Shown piece after piece: positions 1 through 11,800 of a stretch of 64,000 nucleotides of DNA. Below the pieces are notes generated by a model. It did no database searches. It saw nothing but the letters and a program-made list of their open reading frames with translations, and had not been told where the DNA came from. Source of the stretch: Luzula sylvatica (taxonomy: Eukaryota > Streptophyta > Magnoliopsida > Poales > Juncaceae); the NCBI GenBank assembly GCA_946800325.1, contig OX326960.1, positions 55,946,855 to 56,010,854 on the forward strand, in the 5' to 3' direction. The number at the start of each line of letters is the position of its first letter. The stretch's first letter is position 1. The translations under genes and the position numbers were made by a program.

Positions 1-880
1 AGTGATATAATATGATTATGTCACGAATTATTTAAACATGCATAGGCATTATCCCTCATAATATTTAAGTCATGGAAATGCCTTCCATGTCCACAACCAC
101 CGAGTTTGGTGTTACGTTTCACGTGGGTTCAGGCTAAAGTCGGGCACGTGATATTGTAACTATTGAAAGGGTGGCAAGCGTTAAATCAGGACTTGTGAGG
201 CCCGGGCTAAAGTCGACTCACTAGTAGCTTATTTGAACGATACGTTGGATATGGTCGTGACTTAACCGTCCAGGCCAATCCGATTGGAGTTCGGGGCATA
301 GATAGGATGCACACACGGAAATATGATTGTATATGATACGATCCATCACCGAAATCCTATAAAGGTTCAAGAATCGCATATGATGCGATTGGATATAATC
401 CTACCTAAATAACGGGATCCCACCTGATAGGCTAAAGTCACTTGTGGGAGGAACGGAAATATGGGTCTTGAGTGTTATGGACTTGGAGTCCCGTATCGGT
501 ATGAGGGTTATCGATTCGATAAAAATAACACATTCATATATTCATCATATAAGCATATAGATTAAGTACGCACGGTTAGGAGTTTAATCTTCATCATTCG
601 TTTAGAATTATGTTTTCAAGCAACACCAAATATATCGATGAGATCGATATGATATATAGCTTTTGGACTGGAATTACCGTAATTAACCTCGATAGTCAAA
701 TAATAGTTCTTAGACTTAAAGGAACGTGTTGGACACGAAAATGGTAGATTCAGGGCTCGATGCTTTGGCTTTAGAGAAAGTCGGGTTCGATAAACTTAAG
801 AAGGAATCGAACGATAGTATGTGCCTTGTGGTGGCATGTATAGACGCAAATTTCTCAAAATTGTTTTGAGAATTCGGGTG
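1..880. other. Repeat-like sequence, no gene seen
   Basis: No convincing coding exon was found. The ten-mer GGCTAAAGTC occurs three times (near 130, 197 and 430), with CACGTG boxes near 120 and 145, so this looks like the eroded body of a retroelement rather than unique DNA. It lies just upstream of recognisable copia gag remnants and may be part of the same element. The left end is cut by the window. Confidence 0.35.
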
Positions 881-899
881 CATACGAAAGTAAAACACA

Positions 900-2350
900 A
901 CGCTCATGAAATAGTTTCAAGATCTAGAGCGCGTTGAATGGTTCGATGCGGCTCAAAGAGTATGTTAATTTTGAGACGCCTTATGGGTCTTTGATTAACA
1001 CTCGTGTGTTGATGGTACGAGATTTGATCTTCGTGACTGAATATCATATGCATTCGATTGATAAGTCGATCCCGGAATTGCATGAGATGCGATGTAAATT
1101 TGAATTGGAGATGCTCGGAGCATCCGAGGAATCCAATGCATAGAGATGCGTGTATGTCCTTGTAATTCAAGGGTGGGATCGTAAGAAATAAATGTCTAAG
1201 GGTATTTTGGGAAATTGTTTTCCAAACAGAAAGTTCGGAGAAGGAGTTATCCAAACTAATGACTCAAAGAATGGTGAAATCCGAGGAGGATTAAACCTAG
1301 AAGTTGATTGCTTCTTTTGGCGTTGTCATCTTGGCCATATAAACGAGATACGCATATCTAGATTCCATATGATGGATTGCTAGAATCATTCGAATTAGAT
1401 TCGATTGATTAATGCGATACTTATTTATGAGGCAAGACGACAAAGGGCGTCATTATCCAAAGGTTGGAGAAAGATCCAACGAATTATTGGAAATTACATT
1501 AAGATGTAAATGATCCGATAAATTCTGAGGCAAGAGGAGGCTAACGGTATTTTGTTACGTTTACAGACGGTTAAAGTAGATACGGTAATATCTGTTTAAT
1601 GCGTGCCGAAGCGGAGACTTTTGAAAGGTTCAAAGAGTTTCAAAAACAAAATACAAAATCGACTAATTAGCAAGAAAATCAAAGCCCTTTGATAGGATCG
1701 AGGAGGCAAGTATTTGAGCTACACACCTCGATAGGATCGAAGAGGCGATATTTGAGTTATAAGTATTGATGATCATTTACGATTGTGGAATCGTTTCACG
1801 ATTATCTTCATTTCGAAACATTGAGATGTATTTGAAAAGAGGAAATGAACGCATGTAAGACATGGTTCGATAAATGATAAGTCAAACGGATCTCCCAAAA
1901 ATGTTTTGGGGATACGCCCTTGAGACAGCGGTACTAATGAATGGTTGCATATATGATATGGACCATAAACCTTCTATTCGGTACTAATGAATGGTTGTCA
2001 TTTGTACAGATTTGAGGATGTGAGTATATTTTCGAAATTGGTTTCGATTCAACTCAACCCCAAATCTGAAAATTGTTCGTTTATCATATATCCTAAAGGA
2101 AACTAAAGGGTATTAGTTCTAACTTCCTGACGAAGATGAGATTTTCGTGGCTCGAAGAGATGCCTTCTTAGAGGAGGACTGGATGCGCACAAGTTTGGAA
2201 CTTTATGTCGTTTATCTCTATGCGGGCTAGTGGGAGTAGAATAAATCTCGAAATAGTTCGATATCTGGAAAAATGAACATTGTACCGATGAAACTTGACA
2301 CGACTTCATCAAGAGTTGATGAATACGAGTCGAACACACAAAAGAATTTT
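900..2350 (+). pseudogene. Decayed Ty1/copia polyprotein (gag and integrase remnants)
   Basis: Copia-type blocks appear in order on the + strand, in shifting frames. Near 1045-1090 is a gag-like stretch (YHMHSIDKSIPELHEM). Near 1310-1380 is the GAG-pre-integrase signature (WRCHLGHINEIRISR). Near 1545-1660 is the integrase core (FVTFTDG, stop, SRYGN, then LMRAEAETFERFKEFQ), with TAA where the family has a Tyr-type codon. Near 1860-1950 is the late integrase block (QTDLPKMFWGYALETAVLMN). Near 2136-2170 is a vFLE-like block (EDEIFVARRDAFLEEDW). The protease/zinc-knuckle region and all of reverse transcriptase and RNase H are missing. The element is dead: it has internal deletions, stops and frameshifts. 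Confidence 0.75.
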
Positions 2351-2399
2351 TCGTAGATCAAGTAGGCTATATCATAAGCCGGTAAATATTTCGCTCAAA

Positions 2400-3353
2400 T
2401 GAAAAATATTTCTATATTCGTGGTCATATCTTTCAGTAGGATGATCCAATTTGAATGGTTCAAATTGGGTTAGATAGATAATAAGATTATCTACAACCTT
2501 CATATAGAAATATATTTCATATGAACGAAGTATCAGTGTCGTTTCTATGAAATACCGAAAGGGTGCAACAGTATGACATACAGTTAGTAAACCAGTCATA
2601 ACTTTTGTATACGAACTCCAATTGGGCCAGACCAAATTAGGTCGTGTAGATAATAAGATTATCTACAACTTTCGTGTTGGATGATTTTCTGTGAGAGGAA
2701 TTTACCAATTTCGTATGGACATAATACTGGACAGATACATGCAACTTTCTGTGTGAAAGAGTGTATATTGGATATACATGTCTTTTGGCCCATCCTAATC
2801 ATATGTGATATAAATAGGATAATTCTCTCTCATCTCAGTTAGTTCATTCAGTGCAATTCATTCAATATATTCCAGAAAATTGTGAGACAAATTTCTAGAG
2901 AGTAAAAGGGTGTAAAAGAGAGAAACCGTGAAAAGGTGTTTTCCAGTATAGAGAATCAAACAATCGAGCAAGTTCGCCGGTGCATCGTCTAGGCAGTTGC
3001 ACCCGCGACCGACGTCTTACGAGTCAAGGTGGATACGTGTAGAGGAGCAACAATTGGGGCTCTCTCGGTTGTGATCGATTCGGACGAGTAATTTCAGTCG
3101 GAGACGAAGTCGAGTGAACCGGCAACGAACGGTGAAAGACGCGTGGCATGGGACGCGCGGATTGTCACCAACGTGACACGAAAGAAGAATATCAATCAAC
3201 CCTTCGTGTGCAATCAATTTTGCACTGGTATGAATCTAATCTTCTTAATTGAATCGTACCCTTCGAAATCATGGCGTGATCTCGGGAATCGGGGAACCGG
3301 ACCGGGCCTACATATCCGCTGCGCGGGTCCGGGGCCGGGTAGAATCCCCAACA
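2400..3353 (+). repeat. Probable copia 3' LTR region (left edge uncertain)
   Basis: This follows the copia integrase remnant. It holds a promoter-like segment (GATATAAATAGG near 2808, followed by CT-rich TCTCTCATCTC) and ends in ...CCCCAACA at 3353, typical of a copia LTR terminus. A TGTTGG at 2675 could be the matching left end (679 bp), but no target duplication was found there. A 20-bp segment (GATAATAAGATTATCTACAA) occurs twice, near 2474 and 2649. The GC-rich stretch near 3290-3345 contrasts with the surroundings. Confidence 0.5.
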
Positions 3354-3891
3354 GTGGTTATGTCAAAAGAAAAGTTATAATACAAAAAATTAATGCTATA
3401 GTAATTATCCTAATATAATTACAATGACATTCATATTATTATGTTTATAACACTAATGAATTTTTAGAGATAAATGATGGGTCTAACCTGGCTATTAAGG
3501 ACATGTTTCCCAAAAAAAAATTGTTTAAAAAATATGATTAGTGATGGAATCGATCCTTGCCCTTCTTTATTGAGCACCATGCAACGGGATCATATGTGCT
3601 ACATACATATCGTTTTTGATATTGAACGATGACAAACATATTTATTTGAGATCGACACGAACTCTATATTTTTAAAAGAGTGTTGAGAAGCGATATCGAT
3701 CGAACCGGCAATCTGTAGAGTCGTGCGCAAGATTTTAACCTATTGCTCTAGCTCTAGTTTGTGGTTGTATTATATTTTATTGTTTAATATATATATTGAA
3801 GAATGTCATGTGTCCGCACAGAATTTTTGATTGAGCATTGTCCCAAATATAAAAAATTTCCTATAATTTTTCTGTGTCTCCTAGTCATCTA

Positions 3892-4314
3892 AGGGTGTGC
3901 TCCACAGTTTATTATGAAGGAAAAGAGAATGGAGGGAAAGGGAAAAGAATGAAGGGAAAGGGAAGAAATATGTTTTCTCTTGCTCCCGAGTTTTAAAATG
4001 TTTAATGAAGGAGAAAGGAAGAGAAGAAATAAGATCATGAAAAAATGACAATTTTACCCTTTGTATTATTGTTAATTATAAAATGAAATTGGAGGTATTT
4101 TGGGTATTATAGTGTTACGATATTTTTTACCCTCCATTATCTTTCAAATTTGGGGAGAACAAGAATTGATCTTTCTTGTATATACGGAGAATTAATATAC
4201 CCCTAGTTCCTTTTTCTCCCATCATAAAAAAAAAACTTTGGAACAAAATAAAAATTAACTTTTCCCTTGGTTCCCATCCCTTCCCTCCCATTCTGTTTCG
4301 TCGGAGCACACCCT
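3892..4314. mobile_element. Short TIR element (MITE), 423 bp
   Basis: The left end AGGGTGTGCTCC (3892-3903) is matched exactly in inverted orientation by GGAGCACACCCT (4303-4314). The inverted similarity continues inward as purine-rich (GGAGGGAAAGGG) against pyrimidine-rich (CCCTTCCCTCCC) arms. There is no coding capacity. No convincing target duplication was seen, so the superfamily is open; hAT-like is possible. The rest of 3354-4405 holds no gene. Confidence 0.6.
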
Positions 4315-4405
4315 GACTCGTTGGCCACCCTTGATTAATTCGAAATCACAAATTGTCAAAAAATCTGAAAAAATAAAATAAAAGCAAGCAGCGTACATAA
4401 AAACA

Positions 4406-5569
4406 AGGGAAATTTTTGTATATGGACTAGATAAGTTTGGTAATACTCAAAATGGACAACATAGTTTCGAAATTTACATTATAACTCTCTCGACATTTGA
4501 AAAATCCAGAGCTTTCAAAGCTCTCGACTTTTGAATTATCGAGCAGAAGTCTCAACATTTGAAATGTTGAGAGGAATCTTCTCCACATTTGAAATGTCGA
4601 GAGATTGCTAAAATTTCGAAATTTACAAATAACCCCCTATATTTTCTTGAATTTACAAAAAAAAAACCTAACTTTTGAGAAACTCCAAAAAATCCCCTAC
4701 ATACAAAGTTTTCTTTTCAATTACCCCCCTAAAGGATATTTCATGGTATTGCAAAAAAATTTGGACCAAAATACCCCTCTATTTTTCATCTTTAAATTTA
4801 ATAAACATATTTTTTGCATTATTATATTAATTTAAAATCACTATAAATATTTTTTAACATACAAATTTAAAAAAAAACTATATGTCATATACATAATTTT
4901 AATTTTTAATTTTTTATATATTTTATCATAGAATACTAAAATTAAATAAAAATATGATCTAAAAAATATTCCTGTTAATATCTTGACAAATTAATATTAT
5001 TTTAGTAATTAATTTTAATGTTAAATAATTATTAATAAAAATAGTTATTAAATAGTATTTCTGACCAAATTAGCAATGCATAAGTGAACCTCAAAACTAG
5101 CATTCAAATAATATTGTCGTTAGTTTTAATTTTAACAGCTAATTTTATTTCAACAGTTAATTTGTAGTAATTATTTTTATTAACTATTAGCAAATTAGTT
5201 GATGAAATCACCAGTTGTTAATAAAAATAATTACTAACAAACTAGCTACTAAAATAAAATAGCTACTACAAAACGAGCTGCGGAAATTAAAATATTTGTT
5301 GAAATTAAAATAGCTACTAAAAACAGTTTTTTTTGTAAATTCAAGAAAATATAAGGGGTTATTTGTAAATTTCGAAATTTCAGCAATCTCTCGACATTTC
5401 AAATGTCGAGAAGATTCCTCTCAACATTTCAAATGTTGAGACTTCTGTTCGACAATTCGAAAGTCGAGAGCTTTGAAAGGTCTCGACTTTTCAAATGTCG
5501 AGAGTGTTATAATGCAAATTTCGAAACTATGTTGTCTATTTTGAGTATTACCGAACATATCTCGTCCAC

Positions 5570-5612
<43 letters not shown>

Positions 5613-5616
5613 CCCT
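4406..5616 (+). mobile_element. Long-TIR non-autonomous element, copy 1 (about 1.2 kb)
   Basis: Both termini read AGGGAAATTT...; the left one starts at 4406 and the inverted one ends ...TTCCCT at 5616. About 230-260 bp at each end are inverted copies. These arms contain nested short palindromes built on CTCGACATTTGAAATGTCGA. The interior is AT-rich with no coding capacity. The right TIR is interrupted by a run of 39 A at 5572-5610. A near-identical inverted copy lies at 53199-54385. Long TIRs without a transposase fit a MULE-type or foldback element; this is inferred from structure only. The target duplication of this copy is unclear. Confidence 0.75.
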
Positions 5617-5671
5617 AAAACAAACAAAAAAGACCTGAGCGACACACTTATCGCCATTTTTTCCAGGAGAA

Positions 5672-7718
5672 ATGAGATCAGATGCGGGAGGAGGAGAAGA
5701 GTTTATCTTGGCGAGGAGGACGCCATGGTCGCACACGTTCATCACCCAAGCTATACTATGCTTCTTTCTTTTCGTTGCGTTTAACATTGGCCAAAACCAA
5801 ACCAAGATTCCACTGTCAAGTGGAGAGGATTTAAGATTTCTGACAAGAGATACTCATGATTTCTACTTCTTCAGTGTCACTGGTGGATCTCGCCCTGTTG
5901 AGTTGCAATCTCGGCTCCTAAACCAGGTCGGTTTGTTCAATCCTGAGATTATGATGATCACTTTCCTAATCAAGGGATCTGCTTTTTGTTCTTGGAAACT
6001 GGAAAGTTTGTTTCTTTTCGTAGATGTATGCTTTTGAATTGTGGACATAACATATAAGATTTGGAAGTTTGAAATAAGAATATCAAAGTTATGCATGTCT
6101 AGTGTTCGATGAAATGTCAAACAAAAAATATTGTGAAGAAGTTTCAAGTGTCACCATGGTTAACGAAATTTCGATGTGCTTACTCATGTGATTTTATATT
6201 TTTTATCAAGGAAGATGAAGAAGACAGCAAAGATTTACAAACCAAAATTCGTGCTAAATATTGGCGAAATTGGAGAAGACGATCCTTTATTAAATAATGT
6301 AATTTCTCACTCTTTATAAACTTTAGAAAACTGAGATTTTAATATAATCTTATATTTGTCCATTACTTCAGGCTACTCTTCATATCGAGCTATTGAAGAT
6401 CCCATGGTTCATTATTCACTCTTTATTACATATTTCCTTATAATTCTTTTTTCACTCACCAAATTTGCGTTGATTTATAACGAGTATTGGTTTACCAATT
6501 TGCCCATTCTTATAGGTATGTTACGGCAGCATCAAAAGGACAAGTAATTGGTAATTTCATGAAGAAATTCAAATTGCCTTTCGACCAAGTTCTAGAAATC
6601 ATTGGTTTAGATACTGGGCCATTGCAGGTTTAATTAAATTAAGATTGGCATCTCTATTTGACTAGTGACAATTCATCTCCTATTTCAATTCCAGGTTTTT
6701 ATGCAATCCGAGAAAAACAGTACCAACTTCAAAGAACAAATTGATTGGCTTCAGAAAGTTTTATCATTTACCAGTAGCGACTGGTACGGTCTCTGTGATA
6801 TTTTAATGACAAATATAAGCAATTATTCATGATAAGTTTACTTCATTCAAGCTAGGCGAATCGTTGTTGGGTTTGATCCACTTGCAATATGTGACGAGCA
6901 AAACAACGAAAAAGCTACAAAATTAATGGAATATTTTCACGATGTTTTCTCAAGATATGGAGTGGTAAATCTCCTTTATTCTATTTGATTTAATTTCATT
7001 AATATATGTTCATGATTCTATTTCTTGATTTATATATTCTTTTAATTTGCAGGATGCGTATATTAGCACTAAGGGGTGTCTTGGATACAGTAGTGATGAA
7101 CGCGTAATTAACATTGGAGTCCCTAGTTTAAAAGATTATAATAAGAAATATTTCTCACACAGGTAAGTTTTCTAATTTTGGAGTGCTCGTGTTTCGAATT
7201 GGGGTTAACATTTATTTTTTTATTTCTGATTTTGCAGTGAAGTGCATAATGGTTTCCTTTTGCACAGAATTAATGGTCTAATGATGGTAATTAGTGGTTA
7301 TTATTATATTATTTTTATGGCGGAATTTCACCAATGTCCTTACAAAACCTGATAATATCATGTATACCCTCTAAAATGTGAAATATCATGAATACTCCTT
7401 CAAAACATAAGAAATATCATCAGTATACCTCCTTTACTGATTTTTCAGAACAATGTCAAGATTAGCCCTTTTTCAGAACTAATTTTTTCATATATTTTGT
7501 CAGAGTATTTATGATAGTTCTCATTTTAGGAGGGCATACACAATATTTAGAAATTTTGTAGGGGTACACTTGAAATTGCGTCTTGTTTTTACTTGATTGT
7601 TCTTTTCCCTAAATGGCAGGAAACATATGTGGTTGATTCTAAAGGCGGATTAGTCTTAGAAAGTGGATTTACTCGGCGTGAAAGAGGATTCGAACCCGTT
7701 TTGGCTAGTTCAATGTGA
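5672..7718 (+). CDS. Calcineurin-like metallophosphoesterase-family protein, membrane-anchored
   Basis: Nine exons join in frame to 313 aa: 5672-5926, 6215-6298, 6372-6406, 6516-6627, 6695-6783, 6856-6964, 7053-7162, 7238-7286 and 7620-7718. Every intron is GT-AG. The N-terminus has one hydrophobic segment (residues about 23-42), so a signal anchor is likely. The body resembles plant proteins annotated as calcineurin-like phosphoesterases (blocks SGEDLRFLTRDTHDFYFFSV, GEIGEDDPLL, WRIVVGFDPLAIC, NGFLLHRI). Where relatives read VVGFHPL, this protein has Asp for the His. The GNHD and GHxH metal motifs are not evident, so catalysis is doubtful. The 333-bp last intron carries a dispersed repeat (7320-7590). 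The start is the first ATG before the anchor. The substrate is unknown. Confidence 0.65.
7320..7590. repeat. Palindromic dispersed repeat in last intron of the phosphoesterase-like gene
   Basis: This copy has units of the form TATCATGTATACCCTCTAAAATGTGAAA followed by inverted units (AGGAGGGCATACACAATATTTAG, GTAGGGGTACACTTGAAATT). It is the same family as the repeat in the Rab gene intron 5 (26435-26795). Confidence 0.5.
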
Positions 7719-8635
7719 AGTTTATATGTGCTTATTGAAGATTTATTCTTTACACGTTAATGTATAAAATAGACACCTTTTCTTTGTAGAGTTGGATTGT
7801 GAATTTGTGATTTTTTTTGCTGTTTATGGTGGTACTGTCAAACACTAAAATTTTAATTGTTAAAAGGATAATTTTGTAATTTAGTTTTTTGGAAGGGTTT
7901 AAATGAAGTTATCTTGAATTTCTCATTCTTCTCTGTCCAATAGGATATTACTTACTTCAATGTTGCTACTTGCAGGTATTTTAATTGTGTTTTTTATTCT
8001 AATAAAATAATAACAATATCATCTCAAAATAAATATATATCATTCACATTTTTATAAGTCTAAAGTATGATCAATATATATTATTAAATATATGTTAAAA
8101 TCTTAATTTATAAAATGTATCACCACTGAAATAATATGAATTTATACATTATATATAATATCCATAATATACGATGATTAATTTATACAAAATTTATAAA
8201 AATATATTATTCTGTTTTATAATTTTACATTAAAATGTGTTAATATTATTTTAGAATAATATATTTTGAAATACTATTTTTATTTTATTAACACGTTATT
8301 TTTTTTTTCTCATTTACAAACAAATATTTTTTAGAAGAGACCACGTGTGCACTGATTAGTAACTGTGCACATTTACTAACTTCAAAAGTATTATATTTTT
8401 ACATAAACACCAAGAAAGGAAGAATGAAAAAAGAAATCATATTTAAAAATATTGTTTTTAAGTTGTACACAAACAATTAATTAGAAATATCAACACAAAT
8501 AATTAAATATTAACTATTCAAAATAATACACAAATACTTAAATATTAAATATATAATTAATAAATGAGATTAGTCCATCATGTTTTGGTGGTGTGGCCCT
8601 GTGGGCAGACCCATGGTCCCACTAATAAAAATACT
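7719..8635. other. AT-rich intergenic region
   Basis: This is the 3' flank of the phosphoesterase-like gene followed by very AT-rich DNA. No coding exon, RNA gene or element boundary was recognised. Confidence 0.6.
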
Positions 8636-8648
8636 TTTGGCGCGGGAA
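8636..8648 (+). promoter_or_regulatory. E2F-type site upstream of MSH5
   Basis: TTTGGCGCGGGAA matches the E2F consensus TTTSSCGC on the + strand and TTCCCGCG on the - strand, a double-facing site. It lies about 220 bp before the MSH5 start codon in a locally GC-rich stretch. E2F control is established for many plant replication and repair genes; its use here is inferred. Confidence 0.55.
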
Positions 8649-8867
8649 GCCGAGGCGGAGCCGCGGAACCCTCACTTTCTTAGAAACCAGAAAGTAATTC
8701 CAGATTTATTGCAAGTACGAGATATGAATTCTGGGTTCTCAAACACTGGTTACGGATTTTTTAGAAACCGGGAAATTAGTTTCCGGTTTCGAAGGTTTGA
8801 ACGAAGGAAACATGTTCAGGCATCTCATTTCTCACTCTCATCTCAGCTGTGGAGAGTATAGTCGACA

Positions 8868-11800
8868 ATGGCAGACGATGTGGAGGAGGTAGCTGAGACC
8901 GAATCCGAATCTCAGGTCATCATGCTCTTCCGTTACTGTTATTGTACCGATTTATGCAACATTCTAGCTTGATTATAACCTGTTGATTTGTCTCATTATT
9001 GATTCTTTTTAACAATTATACCAATCGGTTCTGTAGTTGGATTTGATTCTTCTGATTTCAAGTTCTGAATCTTGTTTGAGATTATCTCGGTTGAATGATG
9101 GACATATAAACGTAATAATCATAGTTTCAGTTATGATTTTGTTTTACGAAACTAAGCAGTCAAAAAGATATACGTCAATGATGAACGTATTTTCTGCAAA
9201 CATCTCCAAACTACATAATTTATGTTAATTCAATCAGTATCTCTCAATTTTATCATCCTTGCAGGATTTATCTAATTCATTAGGGATTTTTCACAAAGCA
9301 TGTTTAATTTGTAATTTGAATAAAAAAAATTCAATTTAGTTTTCTCTAATTATTCATCCTTGAATCTCCAAGCACAGCTTTTCTCTATTTTCTAATACAC
9401 TTTCACACTTGAAATTTTCAGGTATACATGGCTTGCATAATGCAGGGTAATAGGTAAATGCGTAATTATTATCTTTCTTCATTTTCTATTTCTGGCACCA
9501 CTAATATATTAGTTACCATAATTCAAATTCGAATTTAGCAAATATTTGATGTTTATAAAACTAGTTCACTTTCGAATAATCCGTTTATAGAAGTTCTAAT
9601 TTTTTTTAATTTAAATAGAGTTGGTGTTGCATATTACGACTCGAGTATTCGCCACCTTTTTGTATTGGAATTTTGGGAAGATGGTCATGGAGATTTCCCT
9701 CTCATCGATCTCGGTACGTTTTTCTTTAATTTCCATTCAATTTCCTTTTCGGTTCCAAAAATTATTTAACTTGGGAAATTTAAATTTGGTGAAAAGTGAA
9801 ATATCAAGCAAAACCTAGGACTATTTACGCGAGCACCAAAACAGATGAAGCTTTACTATCTGCATTACGCCGAAATGGTTTGTATCGTGACATTTTTATA
9901 TTAAAAAAATATAAATATATTTTAAATTACGATAATTTTTTTTTTTTTTTTTTTTTGCAAATAGACGGTGAAGAAGATACTAATGTAAAGCTTATTCAGA
10001 GTTCAATTTTCAGCTATGAACAAGCTTGGAACAGGTTTATATAATCATGTTTTCCAAACAAAACTGTATGCATAATTAATTTTGTCTCCTTTTTTGCAGA
10101 TTAATATATTTAGGAGTTGCAGGAATGGATGAAGGTTTGACTGTCAAAGAGAGAATTTGCGTCGTAAACCCTAAACCCCTTATTTTTCTCATTAATCACA
10201 TCCTTTTTCAAATTCTTACAAATTTCGAAAATTTCGAAATGTGTGCAGCTAAATTCAATGATTGATCTTTCAAGCGAAGTCCAAGTCAGAGCAGGAGGGG
10301 GCCTCCTCGCTATTTTAGAAAACGAGGGGCTTGTAGACACTTTTGAACAGAACGGATTTGGAAACACCATTTCTATTGATTGTCTTGCTCAAATCTCATT
10401 GTATTTTTGTTAATCTTTTGACTAATTATTAATCAGTTTATTAGGACATAATTAATTATTAATCATTAAATGTTAATATTATAGAAATAGGTTTTTGAAG
10501 CTTGATTCGGCTGCACACGAAGCGTTGCAAATATTTCAAGTGGATAAGCATGCGAGCAACATGGGAATTGGAAGATCCAAAGAAGGGTATTTTTGATAAT
10601 ATTTGTGCTGTTTTTATCATTTTTTGTACTTACTCGTCATTTATTTTATTTTTCAGGTTTTCTGTTTTCGGAATGTTTAATCACGTAAATAAAATTCATT
10701 AATTTTCTTGAATTGAATTTGTATTTTATTTTTATACTTATTAATTATTATGCTTGATTTTAATATTTTCAGTGTGTCACGCCAATGGGTAAGCGATTAC
10801 TAAGGTTAGTCCTAAATTAACATTCATATTTGATTAATAATAAATTTACTTTTCTTAAAATATAAAATAAGTGAATATTTGTGTTTTATTATTCTAGGAC
10901 TTGGTTTTTGCGTCCAGTACTAGACGTAACAATGTTAAATAACCGTCTCAATACCGTATCCTTATTTATTTATTTTTAAATTACTAATTATAATTATTTA
11001 TTTATGTAAATATAGTTTTTGCTTAAGATAATAAGATATCATTCTTTCTTTGCTGTGAAGATGTAATATCTGCATTACGCGAAACTCTCAAGTCTGTCAG
11101 AGATATTCCCCACATGCTCAAGGCACTTTAATAAATATCAAAATTATATTTTAAAAATATTATCTTAATATTTAGATTTAAAGAGTGCAATTACTTACAT
11201 ATTGTGTTATTTTTGTTAGAAATTTAATTCTCCAAGTTCTTTATGTACTTCTGGCGATTGGAATTCATTCTTGAAGGTATATATGCTAAACCCTAAAATT
11301 TGCACATTTAGTTTATGTTCTTTGAAATTTAGGTTTTCAAATTTCGAATTTGAATTGGTTTGATGCAGTGTATTTCTTCGCTACTACACTTAAACCAAAT
11401 ATTTGAAGTAGGATTATCAGAGAATCTTCTCGAGAAATTAGAAGCCTTGCAATTAGATTTGCTGGACAAGGTATTAAAACTTTCATTTTTCCAATTCTTT
11501 ATGCATAATATTTTTCAAAATAATATAAAATTTTATATTTTTTTTCTACCAGGCAAATTCGTCATTAACAGAAGAACTCGCTTATGTATTTGATCTGGTT
11601 AGTTTACATTCCTTCCAATTCCAGATTTATAAAATCCTGGATTCCAATTCCCAATTTGGTATTTAATCAGGTAATTGGTGTAATTGATCCACAAAGAAGC
11701 AAATTAAAGGGTTACGAGACTCTAGTGAAAGAAAACTTATGTGATGAGGTAATTAATTCATCTCCTAATATATATTTACACTAAGTTAATAACTTAATAT

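Noticed and set aside
8580..8861. 93-aa frame upstream of MSH5
   Set aside because: It overlaps the MSH5 promoter and leader and shows no recognisable domain.
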